A program made the position numbers and the translations under genes. Below the pieces are notes generated by a model. The model was given only the letters and a program-made list of their open reading frames with translations, searched no databases and was not told the origin of the DNA. A DNA stretch of 64,000 nt from Arthrobacter pascens (GTDB lineage Bacteria; Actinomycetota; Actinomycetes; Actinomycetales; Micrococcaceae): NCBI RefSeq assembly GCF_030815585.1, contig NZ_JAUSWY010000001.1, forward strand, positions 3,100,001 to 3,164,000, given 5' to 3'. Shown piece by piece: positions 18,311-27,977 of the stretch; the stretch's first letter is position 1; each line of letters starts with the position of its first letter.

Positions 18311-18991
18311 CTACTTCTCGTGCTGCTCAGCGTATGACTCCTGGTAGCGCCGGACGGCGCCCCGCAGGGCGCGTTCGGCGTCGAATCCTTTGACCCGTGC
18401 AGATCCGACGACGGCGAACAGCAGCCCGCCCAACTCCTCCTCAGTAGCTGGAACAGGTATTTCCGGTGGAAGAACGAACCCGGCACGTTCGGCCCGGTCA
18501 AGCGACTTCTGTGCGCGGGCCAGGGCGGGCAGTGCATCCGGGATCCCTTCGAAAGGGTTCTTGCGTTCCGGACGTTCTGCCCTTTTGACGGCGTCCCATT
18601 TCTGCACGATTTCCTCCACCGTGGCAGGGAAGCTCTCCTGCAGCGACCCGTCCGGCCGGAACACGTGCGGGTTACGGCGGACCATCTTGGCGCTCAGGCC
18701 GCGGGCCACGTCGTCGAATGCGAACGCTCCGCGCTCCTCGGCGAGCCGGGCATGCAGCACTACCTGGAGGAGCACGTCACCCAGCTCGCCCTGGAGTTCG
18801 GCTTCGTCAGCTCCGGCCTCTATGGTTTCGGCCACTTCATAGGCCTCCTCGAGGAGGTACTCCACGAGGGACGCATGGGTGAGGGCACCCATCCAGGGAC
18901 AGTGCTCACGAAGCGCGGCGACGACGGCCACCAGCTCCCCCACTGGAGAGTGCACGGCGTCGGCAGGGAGTTCGTTAGCCAAGATTGGCAT
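18311..18991 (-). CDS. mazG: MazG-family nucleoside triphosphate pyrophosphohydrolase
   Basis: MazG hydrolyses (d)NTPs to the monophosphate and pyrophosphate and clears damaged nucleotides. The 226-residue protein has the all-alpha NTP-PPase core LREHCPW, the metal-binding EEAYEVAETIEAG and ELGDVLLQVVLHARLAEE (EExxE-type and ExxD residues), then FDDVARGLSAKMVRRNPHVF. I start it at the ATG inside the end of the adenosine deaminase gene (17-base overlap); upstream codons do not resemble MazG. It precedes eno, as in other actinobacteria. Confidence 0.9.
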   Translation of the reverse strand: MPILANELPADAVHSPVGELVAVVAALREHCPWMGALTHASLVEYLLEEAYEVAETIEAGADEAELQGELGDVLLQVVLHARLAEERGAFAFDDVARGLSAKMVRRNPHVFRPDGSLQESFPATVEEIVQKWDAVKRAERPERKNPFEGIPDALPALARAQKSLDRAERAGFVLPPEIPVPATEEELGGLLFAVVGSARVKGFDAERALRGAVRRYQESYAEQHEK

Positions 18992-20132
18992 AGACGTCGT
19001 TGATGTACTCCACCAGTGCTTCCTTTTCCTCAAGCGGCAGGAAGGATGCCTCGGCGGCATTGAGTGTGAGCTCAAGCAGGTCATCCAGATCGTAGTCGAA
19101 CGTCTCCACGAGGAGTTCGAACTCGTCCGTCAGGGTGACCCCGCTCATCAGCCGGTTGTCGGTGTTGATGGTGACGTTGAAGCCCAACTGGTAGAGCATG
19201 TCCAGCGGGTGGCTTTCGATGCCCTCGCCGAACCCTGCAATGGCGCCGGTCTGGAGGTTCGAGGAGGGGCAGATCTCCAGGGCGATGCCGCGGTCCCGGA
19301 TCCAGCTGGAAAGATCACCCAGCGTGACCAGCCCGATGCTCTCCTCCCCGCCTTCGGCACCGGCGATGTCGTCTTCGTCGTCGAATTCCACCGTGATGTC
19401 CTCGGCGATCCGGACCCCGTGGCCCAGGCGCAGCGCGCGCCCGTCCACCAGCGCGGACTGGATGCTCTCCAGTCCGGCGGCCTCGCCGGCGTGGACCGTG
19501 GCCGGGAAATTGTGCTGCGCCAGGTACGTGAAGGCCTCCTTGAAACGGGCAGGCAGGAAGCCGTCTTCCGCTCCGGCGATATCGAAGCCCACGGCGCCGT
19601 TGTTGCGGTGGCGGACAGCGAGTTCCGCGATCTCCTGGCCACGGTCGGCATGCCGCATGGCAGTGATCAGCTGACCCACCTGGATATCGCGGCCGCTTTC
19701 AGCCACGGCGTCCACGCCAGCGTCGAGGCCTTCCTGTACAGCCTCCACTGCCTCATCCAGGGAGAGGCCCTTCTGGAGGTGCTGCTCAGGCGCCCAGCGC
19801 ACTTCGCCGTACACTACGCCGTCGTCCGCCAGGTCCTCCACGAATTCCTTGGCGACGCGGGACAGTCCTTCTTTGGTCTGCATGACCGCAACGGTGTGGT
19901 CGAAGGTCTCCAGGTAGCGGACCAAGGATCCGGAGTCAGCGGACTCGCGGAACCATTCCCCGAGGGCCACCGGATCGGTGGAGGGAAGGGTATGTCCAGC
20001 GGCCTCGGCCAGCTCGATAATGGTGGCCGGACGGAGACCCCCATCCAGATGGTCGTGGAGGGAAACCTTGGGCAGGCTCTTCAGGTCGAAGTCGAGGGCA
20101 GGGGCAGCGTCAACAATAGGCTCAGTCACCAT
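18975..20132 (-). CDS. add: Adenosine deaminase
   Basis: Deaminates adenosine and deoxyadenosine to inosine compounds in purine salvage. The 385-residue TIM-barrel protein shows the N-terminal metal motif LHDHLDGG near residue 26, the catalytic HAGE motif, the SSNLQTGA block and the metal Asp motif NTDNRLMSG. An acidic stretch (EFDDEDDIAGAEGGEE) is inserted between HAGE and SSN and resembles an actinobacterial variant loop. It is the last salvage enzyme in a run that includes cdd, deoA and a nucleoside importer, all on the minus strand. Confidence 0.95.
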   Translation of the reverse strand: MVTEPIVDAAPALDFDLKSLPKVSLHDHLDGGLRPATIIELAEAAGHTLPSTDPVALGEWFRESADSGSLVRYLETFDHTVAVMQTKEGLSRVAKEFVEDLADDGVVYGEVRWAPEQHLQKGLSLDEAVEAVQEGLDAGVDAVAESGRDIQVGQLITAMRHADRGQEIAELAVRHRNNGAVGFDIAGAEDGFLPARFKEAFTYLAQHNFPATVHAGEAAGLESIQSALVDGRALRLGHGVRIAEDITVEFDDEDDIAGAEGGEESIGLVTLGDLSSWIRDRGIALEICPSSNLQTGAIAGFGEGIESHPLDMLYQLGFNVTINTDNRLMSGVTLTDEFELLVETFDYDLDDLLELTLNAAEASFLPLEEKEALVEYINDVYANLG

Positions 20133-20168
20133 CCAACCTTAGGGTCGGCACGCGCCTGACGCCAGCCG

Positions 20169-20900
20169 CTACTTTGCGCCGGGCTCCACGGCATCCCCGG
20201 CAGCGGAGGCAAGGATGGGTGCCGGGCCGGATCCCTTGACGGACGCCCCTGCTGGGCCGCCGTCGAGCCACTCATCCACCACCTCGGCGTCATTGCGGGC
20301 AAGGTGCTTGTGCCACCAGCGCAAGAGGTGGTCGATGAGGATTCCCAGCACGATGGCGAACACCACGGCGATGCCCGCACTCAGCAGCGGGTTATGGTGC
20401 AGCCAGGGAAACGAGCTGGCAAGGATGCCGATTCCGATCGAGTACCCCACCCACGTGATGCACGCGAAGGCGTCCAGCAGGAAGAACCGGCGGTGGGCAA
20501 ACCCGGTGGAGCCGGCCACATAGTTCACGGCAACACGGCCCCACGGGATATAGCGTGCGGTGAAAATAAGGACGGCGCCGCGCTTTTCGAGTTCGTACCG
20601 AGCCCAGCCAAAAGCTTTCTGGACCTTTGGGCGGCGCATCCATTTCCAGCGCTCCAGGCCGATTCTGCGGCCCAGGAGGAAGGCCATGTTGTCCCCGGCG
20701 ATCGCGCCGGTCAGTGCAGTTCCACCCAGGATCCAGAGGTTGGGCTCGCCGCTGTGCCGCGAAAATGCCGCCAGCGCGACGATGAGCGTCTCGCTGGGCA
20801 CCACCATGGCGAAGCCGTCCACAAAGAAAAACACGAGCAGGACGGGGTAAATCCACCACTGGCCCGCTGCATGGAGCACGGCCTCATTAATAAACTCCAC
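20169..20900 (-). CDS. DedA-family (SNARE-associated/VTT) membrane protein
   Basis: The 243-residue membrane protein has DedA family marks: an N-terminal re-entrant helix with FFFVDGFAMVVPSETLIV, GDNMAFLLGRRIG, and the FTARYIPWGRVAVNYVAG block. DedA proteins are lipid (undecaprenyl-phosphate or phospholipid) flippase/scramblase candidates; the role here is not known. The GTG at 20900 with AGGAG ten bases upstream gives the usual DedA start. A second DedA gene lies directly upstream. Confidence 0.88.
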   Translation of the reverse strand: MEFINEAVLHAAGQWWIYPVLLVFFFVDGFAMVVPSETLIVALAAFSRHSGEPNLWILGGTALTGAIAGDNMAFLLGRRIGLERWKWMRRPKVQKAFGWARYELEKRGAVLIFTARYIPWGRVAVNYVAGSTGFAHRRFFLLDAFACITWVGYSIGIGILASSFPWLHHNPLLSAGIAVVFAIVLGILIDHLLRWWHKHLARNDAEVVDEWLDGGPAGASVKGSGPAPILASAAGDAVEPGAK

Positions 20901-21096
20901 GCGGGTCTTGCTCCTAGACGAAAAATGACGCAGCCAAAAAGTGACGGAAATCGCTATCAGTGTCCCACGGCCAAGGCGTCGTTCGCTACGCCCCAGCCCT
21001 GGGAACACTCTCTCAACGCTAGCCCGTCAAGTGGCCCAGGGCGTCGTCCTGCGGAGTGATATCCCGCCTCCCTCACCGTCCACCCATGGGTGGAGA

Positions 21097-21726
21097 CTAG
21101 GACTCTGGCTCCTTCATCCGCTCCACCACCGGCACCTTGCCCCGCACACGGTTGATGACCAGGTCCACCACGATTCCAAGAGCCACAGCACAGACGATCG
21201 CGATGGCCGCGCCCAGGAGATGGTTGTTCTCGAACCACTGGCCAAAGAACAGGCCGATCCCCACCGAGTAGGCGGCCCACAGGGTGGCGGAAAGGACCGT
21301 CAGCCCCACGAAACGGAGGTGCGGATAGTGGCTTACCCCCGCGGTGAGGTTAACGGCGACCCTGCCGATCGGGATGAACCGCGCCACCAGGATCAGCGAC
21401 GCCGGCCGTTTCCGCAGTTCCTGCCCCGCCCACCGGAACGCGCTCTGCATGCGGGGGCCGCGCATCCAGTGCCAGCGGCGGGTGCCCACCCTGCGGCCGA
21501 TCAGGTAGGCGATGTTGTCGCCTGAGAAGGCGCCCAGCGCTGCGACCAGCATCAGGAGCCATGGGTTCGGAACATCCGCAGTGGCGGCGACTGCGGCCAG
21601 CCCCACCACCACTGATTCACTGGGTATGGGCGGAAAGAACCCGTCAATGATGCAGCAGGCCAGCACAAGGAAAAGCACCCAGGGCTGCCCGGCGGCAGCG
21701 AGGATGAAATCGTTGATGGCCTGCAT
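21097..21726 (-). CDS. DedA-family membrane protein (second copy)
   Basis: The 209-residue DedA protein is homologous to its downstream neighbour and has the same blocks: CCIIDGFFPPIPSESVVVGLAA, GDNIAYLIGRRVG and VARFIPIGRVAVNLTAG. Four or five hydrophobic helices are visible. Its ATG lies only 4 bases after the deoA stop, so it is in the salvage operon; a gap of 196 bases separates it from the other dedA. The tandem pair suggests duplication followed by divergence. Confidence 0.9.
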   Translation of the reverse strand: MQAINDFILAAAGQPWVLFLVLACCIIDGFFPPIPSESVVVGLAAVAATADVPNPWLLMLVAALGAFSGDNIAYLIGRRVGTRRWHWMRGPRMQSAFRWAGQELRKRPASLILVARFIPIGRVAVNLTAGVSHYPHLRFVGLTVLSATLWAAYSVGIGLFFGQWFENNHLLGAAIAIVCAVALGIVVDLVINRVRGKVPVVERMKEPES

Positions 21727-21730
21727 CGTC

Positions 21731-23053
21731 CTATGCTATTCGGTCGATGATGAGTTGCTGGGCCGACCGGGAACCTTCGGGCGCGATCACCACGGCGTGC
21801 TCCAGCGATTCCTTGGCACGCGCGAACTTCTCCGGAGTGTCCGTCAGCAAGGTCATCAGTGGTTCACCTGCGCGGACCACGGCGCCAGGCTTTGCATGCA
21901 TCCGGATGCCGGCACCAGCCTGGACCGTGTCTTCTTTTCGGGCACGGCCTGCGCCCAGGCGCCATGCCGCGACCCCCACCGCCAGGGCGTCGAGTTCGAC
22001 CAGCACGCCGTCAGCCGGCGCATAGATGACTTCGGATTCCTTGGCCACCGGCAGCTTGGCCCGCGGATCGCCGCCCTGCGCCTCGATCATCCGGTTCCAG
22101 ACGTCCATGGCCCGTCCATCCTTCAAAGCGGCCCGGGGATCAGCATCGTGGACGCCCGCGCAGGCCAGCATTTCCTCGGCCAGCCGCACCGTCAGCTCCA
22201 CCACGTCGTCAGGGCCCCCGCCGGCCAGGACCTCCACGGATTCCTCCACCTCGATCGCGTTGCCGGCAGTGAGCCCCAACGGCGTGCTCATGTTGGTCAG
22301 CAGCGCCACAGTGTTGACCCCCGCGTCCTTGCCCAGGGCCACCATGGTTTCGGCCAGCTCGCGCGCCTGCGCCTCGTCTTTCATAAAGGCACCGCTCCCC
22401 ACTTTGACGTCCAGGACCAGCGAGCCGGTTCCTTCGGCGATCTTCTTACTCATGATCGACGAGGCGATAAGCGGAATGGCCTCCACCGTTCCGGTGACAT
22501 CACGCAGGGCGTAGAGCTTCTTGTCAGCAGGGGCCAGCCCGGCTCCTGCTGCGCAGATCACGGCACCCACGTCCTGCAGCTGCGCCATCATTTCGTCGTT
22601 GCTCAACGCTGCCCGCCAGCCCGGGATTGACTCCAGCTTGTCCAGGGTCCCGCCGGTATGGCCCAGTCCGCGGCCGGACAGCTGCGGCACTGCGACGCCG
22701 AACACCGCCACCAGCGGCGCGAGCGGGAGAGTGATCTTGTCCCCCACTCCCCCGGTGGAGTGTTTATCGCTGGTGGCCTTCACGCCGCCGTCGGGCCGCC
22801 GGAGGCTGGAGAAGTCCATCCGCTCCCCGGAGGCGATCATGGCGGCGGTCCAGCGCGAGATCTCGCTCCGGTCCATGCCGTTCAACAGGATGGCCATGTT
22901 GAGGGCAGCCATTTGCTCGTCCGCAATGACGCCGCGGGTATAGGCGTCGATTGTCCAGTCGATCTGCCGGGAACTCAGTACGCCCTTGTCCCGCTTGGTG
23001 CGGATGATGTCGACGGCGTCGAAAGCTTCGGTCTTGTTCTTAGTTTGCGTCAC
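21731..23053 (-). CDS. deoA: Thymidine / pyrimidine-nucleoside phosphorylase
   Basis: Catalyses phosphorolysis of thymidine, deoxyuridine or uridine to the base and (deoxy)ribose-1-phosphate. The 440-residue protein shows VDIIRTKRDKGVLSSRQIDW at the start, the phosphate-binding KHSTGGVGDKITLPLAPLVA near residue 90, the family signature SGRGLGHTGGTLDKLESIPG and a C-terminal PYNP domain. The GTG start overlaps the cdd stop by 4 bases and has GGAGG upstream. It acts together with cytidine deaminase on imported pyrimidine nucleosides. Confidence 0.94.
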   Translation of the reverse strand: MTQTKNKTEAFDAVDIIRTKRDKGVLSSRQIDWTIDAYTRGVIADEQMAALNMAILLNGMDRSEISRWTAAMIASGERMDFSSLRRPDGGVKATSDKHSTGGVGDKITLPLAPLVAVFGVAVPQLSGRGLGHTGGTLDKLESIPGWRAALSNDEMMAQLQDVGAVICAAGAGLAPADKKLYALRDVTGTVEAIPLIASSIMSKKIAEGTGSLVLDVKVGSGAFMKDEAQARELAETMVALGKDAGVNTVALLTNMSTPLGLTAGNAIEVEESVEVLAGGGPDDVVELTVRLAEEMLACAGVHDADPRAALKDGRAMDVWNRMIEAQGGDPRAKLPVAKESEVIYAPADGVLVELDALAVGVAAWRLGAGRARKEDTVQAGAGIRMHAKPGAVVRAGEPLMTLLTDTPEKFARAKESLEHAVVIAPEGSRSAQQLIIDRIA

Positions 23054-23484
23054 CGGGGTTCCTCCAGGTGTTGGGGACCAAATGCATCAGGAAGCACCTG
23101 GTCCATCGACTTGATGCCCTGCGTGGTCATCAGCTCCATTCCGGGAGCGCGGAATTCGTAAAGCAGTTGGCGGCACCGGCCACACGGCATCAGCACGTTG
23201 CCAGCGGCGTCCACACAGTAGAACGCACGCAGCAGTCCGCCGCCGGTCATGTGGAGGTTGCCTACCAGCGCGCATTCGGCACAGAGGGTCAGGCCGTAGC
23301 TGGCATTCTCCACGTTGCAGCCGCTGACTATCCGCCCGTCGTCGGTGAGGGCTGCGGCACCCACAGGGAATTTCGAGTACGGCGCATAGGCGTTCTTCAT
23401 GGCGTCCACCGCGGCCGCTTCGAGTGCCTGCCAGTCAACGGTGGCCGGCCCTGCCGTGGCCCCGCTCCCTTTCACGGCAGTCAC
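23050..23484 (-). CDS. cdd: Cytidine deaminase
   Basis: Converts cytidine and deoxycytidine to uridine forms. The 144-residue protein is the small tetrameric type: YAPYSKFPVGAAAL, SGCNVENASYGLTLCAE with the zinc Cys and catalytic Glu, and the zinc pair PCGRCRQLLYEF. The GTG at 23484 overlaps the stop of the permease gene (GTGA); an alternative GTG lies nine bases downstream. It is coupled on both sides (permease, deoA), so uptake and breakdown are translated together. Confidence 0.94.
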   Translation of the reverse strand: MTAVKGSGATAGPATVDWQALEAAAVDAMKNAYAPYSKFPVGAAALTDDGRIVSGCNVENASYGLTLCAECALVGNLHMTGGGLLRAFYCVDAAGNVLMPCGRCRQLLYEFRAPGMELMTTQGIKSMDQVLPDAFGPQHLEEPR

Positions 23485-24806
23485 CCCTTGACGTACGGGA
23501 TGCCGCTGGCGGCCGGCGGCCTGGAACGTCCCACCAGCCCGGCGACGGCGAAGACGGTCACCAGATACGGCAGCATGGCCATGAACTGGCTGGGCACCGG
23601 AGTTCCGATGATGGTCACGATGCTCTGGAGATTGTCCGCGAAGCCGAACAGGAGGGCGGCAAAGAAGGCACCGATGGGGTTCCACCGGCCGAAGATCAGT
23701 GCGGCCAGGGCGATGAACCCGCGTCCGCCGGAGATTTCCTTGGTGAAGCTGTCGATCGCCACCAGGGTGAAGAATGATCCGCCAATACCGGCGATAGCGC
23801 CGCCGAGGGTGACGTTCCAGAAGCGGGTTGCGTTGACCTTGATGCCCATGGTGTCGGCGGCCTGCGGGTGTTCGCCCACGGCGCGGACCCGGAGGCCCCA
23901 TTTGGTCTTGAAAAGGCCCACCCACACGACGATGACGGCGACGTACATCAGGTAGCCCACCAGAGACTGCTTGAACAGGATGGGACCGATGATGGGGATG
24001 CCGGACAGAACCGGGATTTCGATGTTGTCCAGACCCGGCGGCGAGTTGAACTGCGCCTTGTTGGCCTGCATGACGGTACTGAACAGGAAGCCTGTGAGGC
24101 CGGAAACCAGGACGTTGAGGACTACGCCCACAATGATCTGGTTGACCAGGTATTTGATGCTGAAGAATGCCAGGACCATGGAGACGACGGCACCGGCTGC
24201 CGCGGCTGCCAGCAGGCCAAGGAGAGGGCTCCTGGTCATGGTTGCCACAATGGCCGCGGTAAAGGCACCCCCCAGGAGTTGCCCTTCGATGGCGATGTTC
24301 ACGACGCCGACACGCTCACACAGGACACCTGAGAGGGATCCAAAGACCAGCGGCACGGCAAGCGTGACGGATCCGGCGATGAGGCCTGCCAGCGAGATGC
24401 TGGGAGTGCGCGCTCCGCCAACAACCCAGATCAGGAACGCTGCTGCAAAAAGGACAGTGAAGGCAATTGGCAACCAGGCGGGTGCAGACTGCTCCTTCAT
24501 TTTGAGGAAGATTGCATAGGCTGCGAGTCCCAGCAGGACCAGGGAAAGCACCATGCCGCCGAGGAACGCGGGCACTTCAAGGGCGGGGAGCTGAAAGAAA
24601 TCGCTGCCGGTGGAAATGCCGAACTTCGCGGTCTGGTTCGGTCCCATGAGGCCAAAGACGATGAACGCGACAAGTCCGAGGGCGCCGAGCATTACCGGGG
24701 TCTTCCAGGTGGCCGGTTTGGCCGAAACTGCCAGGGACTGGTCCGCAGCCTGTGGGGTTCCCGGCTGCCGCTTTCCCGGCAGGGGCGACGTTGCTGTTGT
24801 GCTCAT
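23481..24806 (-). CDS. Nucleoside-type ABC transporter permease (NupQ-like)
   Basis: The 441-residue membrane protein is of the BPD_transp_2 class: ten or so helices, with FGSLSGVLCERVGVVNIAIEG near the middle and the coupling-loop block TKWGLRVRAVGEHPQAADTMGI. These are typical of permeases that work with BmpA-type binding proteins. The start at 24806 overlaps the first permease as ATGA. An N-terminal polar stretch of about 45 residues precedes the first helix. Because cdd and deoA follow at once, nucleosides are the likely cargo. Confidence 0.9.
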   Translation of the reverse strand: MSTTATSPLPGKRQPGTPQAADQSLAVSAKPATWKTPVMLGALGLVAFIVFGLMGPNQTAKFGISTGSDFFQLPALEVPAFLGGMVLSLVLLGLAAYAIFLKMKEQSAPAWLPIAFTVLFAAAFLIWVVGGARTPSISLAGLIAGSVTLAVPLVFGSLSGVLCERVGVVNIAIEGQLLGGAFTAAIVATMTRSPLLGLLAAAAAGAVVSMVLAFFSIKYLVNQIIVGVVLNVLVSGLTGFLFSTVMQANKAQFNSPPGLDNIEIPVLSGIPIIGPILFKQSLVGYLMYVAVIVVWVGLFKTKWGLRVRAVGEHPQAADTMGIKVNATRFWNVTLGGAIAGIGGSFFTLVAIDSFTKEISGGRGFIALAALIFGRWNPIGAFFAALLFGFADNLQSIVTIIGTPVPSQFMAMLPYLVTVFAVAGLVGRSRPPAASGIPYVKG

Positions 24807-26176
24807 GCTGCACCTCCGGTGGCTGCTGCCTGCTGGGACTTTCCGGTTTTCGCCGGCTTTTTGCGCCGCGGATTCAGCCCGAAGACCGCCCGTACCAGTG
24901 GCGGGGCCGCGATGAAAAGCACGATCAGTGACTGGACGACGAGGACGATGTCGATGGGGGTGCCGGTCTGGATCTGCATTTGGACGGCCCCGGCGCGGAA
25001 GGCGCCGAACAAGAGGCCGGCTGCGAAGGTGCCCCACGGCGTCGAGCGTCCCAGCAGCGCCACGGTGATGGCGTCAAAGCCGTATGTTGCGGCTACGCCG
25101 TCCGTGAGGACTTTTTCCGTCCCCGCGACTTGGGCCACGCCTGACATTCCGGCGAGGGCGCCTGCCATGGCCATCACCAGGATGGTGGACCGGGATACAT
25201 TGATGCCCGCTGTCTGGGCCGCCTTGGGGTTGGCCCCGACAGCCCGGAATTCGAAGCCGACCGTGGACCGGTTGAGCAGCCACCAGACCAGGACCGTAGC
25301 GGCGATGGCCAGGATGAAGCCCAGGTGCAGCCGGTACTGTGAGCCGAGAATCTGCGGGTACACGGCCGTGGGGTCCAGGATGGGGGAGATCGGGTTGGAC
25401 TCCCCCGGCCGTTGGAAGGCCGGAGTGTTCAGCAGGTATCCCAGGAAGTACAGCGCCACGTAGTTGAACATGATGGTCACGATGACCTCGTGGGCGCCTG
25501 TCTGTGCTTTAAGGAGCCCGACGAGCCCGCCCCAAAGCGCGCCCCCGACGATGCCGGCCAGGAGGACCAGCAGCAGATGCAGTCCAACAGGCAGGTGCAG
25601 TGCAAAACCCACCCAGGCGGCGAGGATGCCCGCCATGATGATCTGCCCTTGGGCGCCGATGTTAAAGAGGCCCGCGCGGAAGGCCAGCGCCACGCCCAGA
25701 CCGGCGGTGATCAGTGGCGTCGCTATGGTCAGGGTTTCCATCAGCGGGGCGAACTGGAGAGCCAGGCCGGAGGCCCGCGGGTTGAAGACCGCCCCTTGTA
25801 ACAGGGCGATATAGGAGCCGGTAGCCGCGCTCCAGACAGCGGAGAGGAAGTCAGTGGGCCGGGCGAGCAGATAAGAGGAGGTTGCGGCCACCCGCTCGTC
25901 GGTGCTGGCGATCAGCAGGCCGCCGATGACGAGGGCCAGCAGCACAGCCAGGACCGAAACCATGCCGCTGCCCGTGAAGATCCTCCGGGCCAGGGAGTCC
26001 GGACCGCCGGGCAGTTTGCCGCTCTGCGCGGTGGCCGGAACCGCGGAGGGCTCCTTGGCTCCACCTGCAGTATCCAGTGCCACCACCGCGGCTGTTTCTT
26101 CGGCTGCAGGGCTGGCTTCATGGGGTTTTTCTGCATGCTGCCCGGCAACGTGTTTGTGGGGATGCTTGTCAGTCAT
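24803..26176 (-). CDS. Nucleoside-type ABC transporter permease (NupP-like)
   Basis: The 457-residue partner permease begins with a His-rich polar region (HPHKHVAGQHAEK) and about 80 cytoplasmic residues, then has BPD_transp_2 helices, the block AFRAGLFNIGAQGQIIMAG and the coupling loop RSTVGFEFRAVGANPKAAQTAGI. The ATG at 26176 has AAGGAGG five bases before it and overlaps the ATPase stop by 8 bases. The His-rich head might bind metal, but this is speculation; it could simply be disordered. Confidence 0.9.
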   Translation of the reverse strand: MTDKHPHKHVAGQHAEKPHEASPAAEETAAVVALDTAGGAKEPSAVPATAQSGKLPGGPDSLARRIFTGSGMVSVLAVLLALVIGGLLIASTDERVAATSSYLLARPTDFLSAVWSAATGSYIALLQGAVFNPRASGLALQFAPLMETLTIATPLITAGLGVALAFRAGLFNIGAQGQIIMAGILAAWVGFALHLPVGLHLLLVLLAGIVGGALWGGLVGLLKAQTGAHEVIVTIMFNYVALYFLGYLLNTPAFQRPGESNPISPILDPTAVYPQILGSQYRLHLGFILAIAATVLVWWLLNRSTVGFEFRAVGANPKAAQTAGINVSRSTILVMAMAGALAGMSGVAQVAGTEKVLTDGVAATYGFDAITVALLGRSTPWGTFAAGLLFGAFRAGAVQMQIQTGTPIDIVLVVQSLIVLFIAAPPLVRAVFGLNPRRKKPAKTGKSQQAAATGGAA

Positions 26177-27803
26177 GATCGCCTCCTTCGGCGGTGGAGG
26201 CTTGTGCGGTCCCACGGATGTCCGATTCTGTCCGCCTCTTGTCAGCGGGCGACTTCTCCGCCGGCGCAGCGTCCGTCCGCGCAGCGTCCGTCCGGGCGGC
26301 GTCCTCCGGCGAGATCCCGGCCATCATGAGGCCAAGGACGTCCCGGCCGGTTCCGGCCGGGACGATGCCCACCAGCTTTCCCTTGTACAGCACGGCAATG
26401 CGGTCAGCGAGTTCCATGACCTCATCCAGCTCGGTGGAGATGATCATGACCGGCGTCCCCTGGTCGCGTTCAGCCACAATCCGCTTGTGCAGGAATTCGA
26501 TGGACCCGACATCGACGCCCCGGGTGGGCTGCGACGCGATGAAGAGCCGCAGCGGCCGGGACAGCTCCCGGGCCATGACCACTTTCTGCTGGTTGCCTCC
26601 GGACAGCGTCCCTGCGGCCAGGGATCCCGACGGTGTGCGGACATCGAACTCGCCAATCCTTGTCTTCGCGTTCTCGAGGACCTTCGCCGGGCTCATGCTG
26701 ATCCCCTTGGCGAACGGGGGCTGGTCGTAGCGGTCCAGGATGAGGTTTTCGGCGATGGAGAACGTGCCGATCAGCCCGTCCACTGACCGGTCCTCGGGAA
26801 CAAAGCCCACACCGGAGTTCAGGATGTCCTTGACGCTCCGGCCCAGGATCTCTTCGCCGTCGAGCATGATCGAGCCGTGAACCCGTTCCTGGAGGCCAAG
26901 GATCGCCTCGGTCAGCTCGGTCTGCCCGTTCCCCTGTACCCCTGCCACGGCAAGAATCTCGCCGCGCGCAATATCGAAGCTGAGGCCGTCCACCACGTGT
27001 TGGCCGCTCGGGGCGATGACGGTGAGGTCCTTAACCTGGAATGTCTTCTCCTGGGGTATTGCAGGAGCCTTTTTTAGGGTGAGGCTGACGGCCCGGCCCA
27101 CCATCATCGATGCCAGTTCCGACGTCGAGGCCGCGGGCTGGGCGGTACCCACCACCTTGCCCCGCCGGATCACGGTGATGGTGTCTGACACAGCCTTGAC
27201 CTCACGCAGCTTGTGCGAGATAAATACGATCGAGGTTCCGTTGCTCTTGAGCTGGCGCATGATGTCCAGCAGCTCATCGGTGTCCTGGGGCGTCAGCACC
27301 GCCGTCGGCTCATCGAGGATAAGGACGCGGGCGTCGCGAACCAGCGCCTTGATGATTTCCACCCGCTGCTGTACCCCTACGGGAAGGTCCTCCACCAGGG
27401 CGTCGGGGTCGACGTCGAACCCGTAGCGGTCGGAAATCTCGTTGATTTTTCGCCGGGTGTCATCCAGGTTCAGGAAGCCGCCGGCTTTGGTGGACTCGGC
27501 CCCGAGGGCAACGTTCTCGGCAACGGTAAATACGGGAACGAGCATGAAGTGCTGATGCACCATGCCGATGCCGGCGGCCATGGCGTCGCCGGGGCCGCGG
27601 AAGGAAACTGGTTTCCCATCGATGAGGATTTCGCCCTCGGTGGGCTCGTAGAGCCCGTACAGCACATTCATCAGGGTGGACTTGCCGGCCCCGTTCTCCC
27701 CCAGCAAACAGTGGATCTGTCCGGGTTCAACCACCACATCGATGTGATCGTTGGCGAGCAGGGAGCCGAAGCGTTTAGTGATCCCTCTGAGTTCAAGTTT
27801 CAA
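26169..27803 (-). CDS. Nucleoside-type ABC transporter ATP-binding protein, two ABC domains (NupO-like)
   Basis: The 544-residue protein fuses two ABC domains as in sugar and nucleoside importers of the CUT2/BMP class. Domain 1 has Walker [17 protein letters not shown] and Walker B ILDEPTAVLTPQD. Domain 2 has a degenerate Walker A (GVQGNGQTEL), signature [17 protein letters not shown], and FIASQPTRGVDVG, where Walker B ends in Gln. Asymmetric sites of this kind are common in the family. The C-terminus carries a repeated Ala-Arg-Thr-Asp run and a polar tail. A TTG at 27803 fits the family start, although no clear ribosome site precedes it. Confidence 0.92.
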   Translation of the reverse strand: MKLELRGITKRFGSLLANDHIDVVVEPGQIHCLLGENGAGKSTLMNVLYGLYEPTEGEILIDGKPVSFRGPGDAMAAGIGMVHQHFMLVPVFTVAENVALGAESTKAGGFLNLDDTRRKINEISDRYGFDVDPDALVEDLPVGVQQRVEIIKALVRDARVLILDEPTAVLTPQDTDELLDIMRQLKSNGTSIVFISHKLREVKAVSDTITVIRRGKVVGTAQPAASTSELASMMVGRAVSLTLKKAPAIPQEKTFQVKDLTVIAPSGQHVVDGLSFDIARGEILAVAGVQGNGQTELTEAILGLQERVHGSIMLDGEEILGRSVKDILNSGVGFVPEDRSVDGLIGTFSIAENLILDRYDQPPFAKGISMSPAKVLENAKTRIGEFDVRTPSGSLAAGTLSGGNQQKVVMARELSRPLRLFIASQPTRGVDVGSIEFLHKRIVAERDQGTPVMIISTELDEVMELADRIAVLYKGKLVGIVPAGTGRDVLGLMMAGISPEDAARTDAARTDAAPAEKSPADKRRTESDIRGTAQASTAEGGDHD

Positions 27804-27921
27804 AACTCTGACCAATCTCGAAGCGTCCGTATACCGACTGGACGAGGTATGTGGCTGCAGCACCAGCCTAGTGCGTGCAGTCTTGGATGGCGGTCTCGCC
27901 GGTCCGTAAAACTCCAACGAA

Positions 27922-27966
27922 AAGCGCCACCCCCGGCCAGTGGAAGACCATCCGGGGGCGGCGCTT
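27922..27966 (-). terminator. Hairpin between bmpA-like gene and its ABC operon
   Basis: Arms 27922-27936 and 27952-27966 pair over 15 positions with one mismatch. The hairpin lies 12 bases after the binding-protein stop and 119 bases before the ATPase start, so it may attenuate read-through and keep the binding protein in excess over the transporter. Confidence 0.75.
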
Positions 27967-27977
27967 GGCCAGGATGC

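Noticed and set aside
18879..20159. 426-codon plus-strand frame opposite adenosine deaminase
   Set aside because: Antisense to a gene with complete catalytic motifs; no family features on the plus strand.
21080..21093. CCACCCATGGGTGG palindrome between the dedA genes
   Set aside because: Too short, with no loop, to be a terminator, and no regulatory context supports it.
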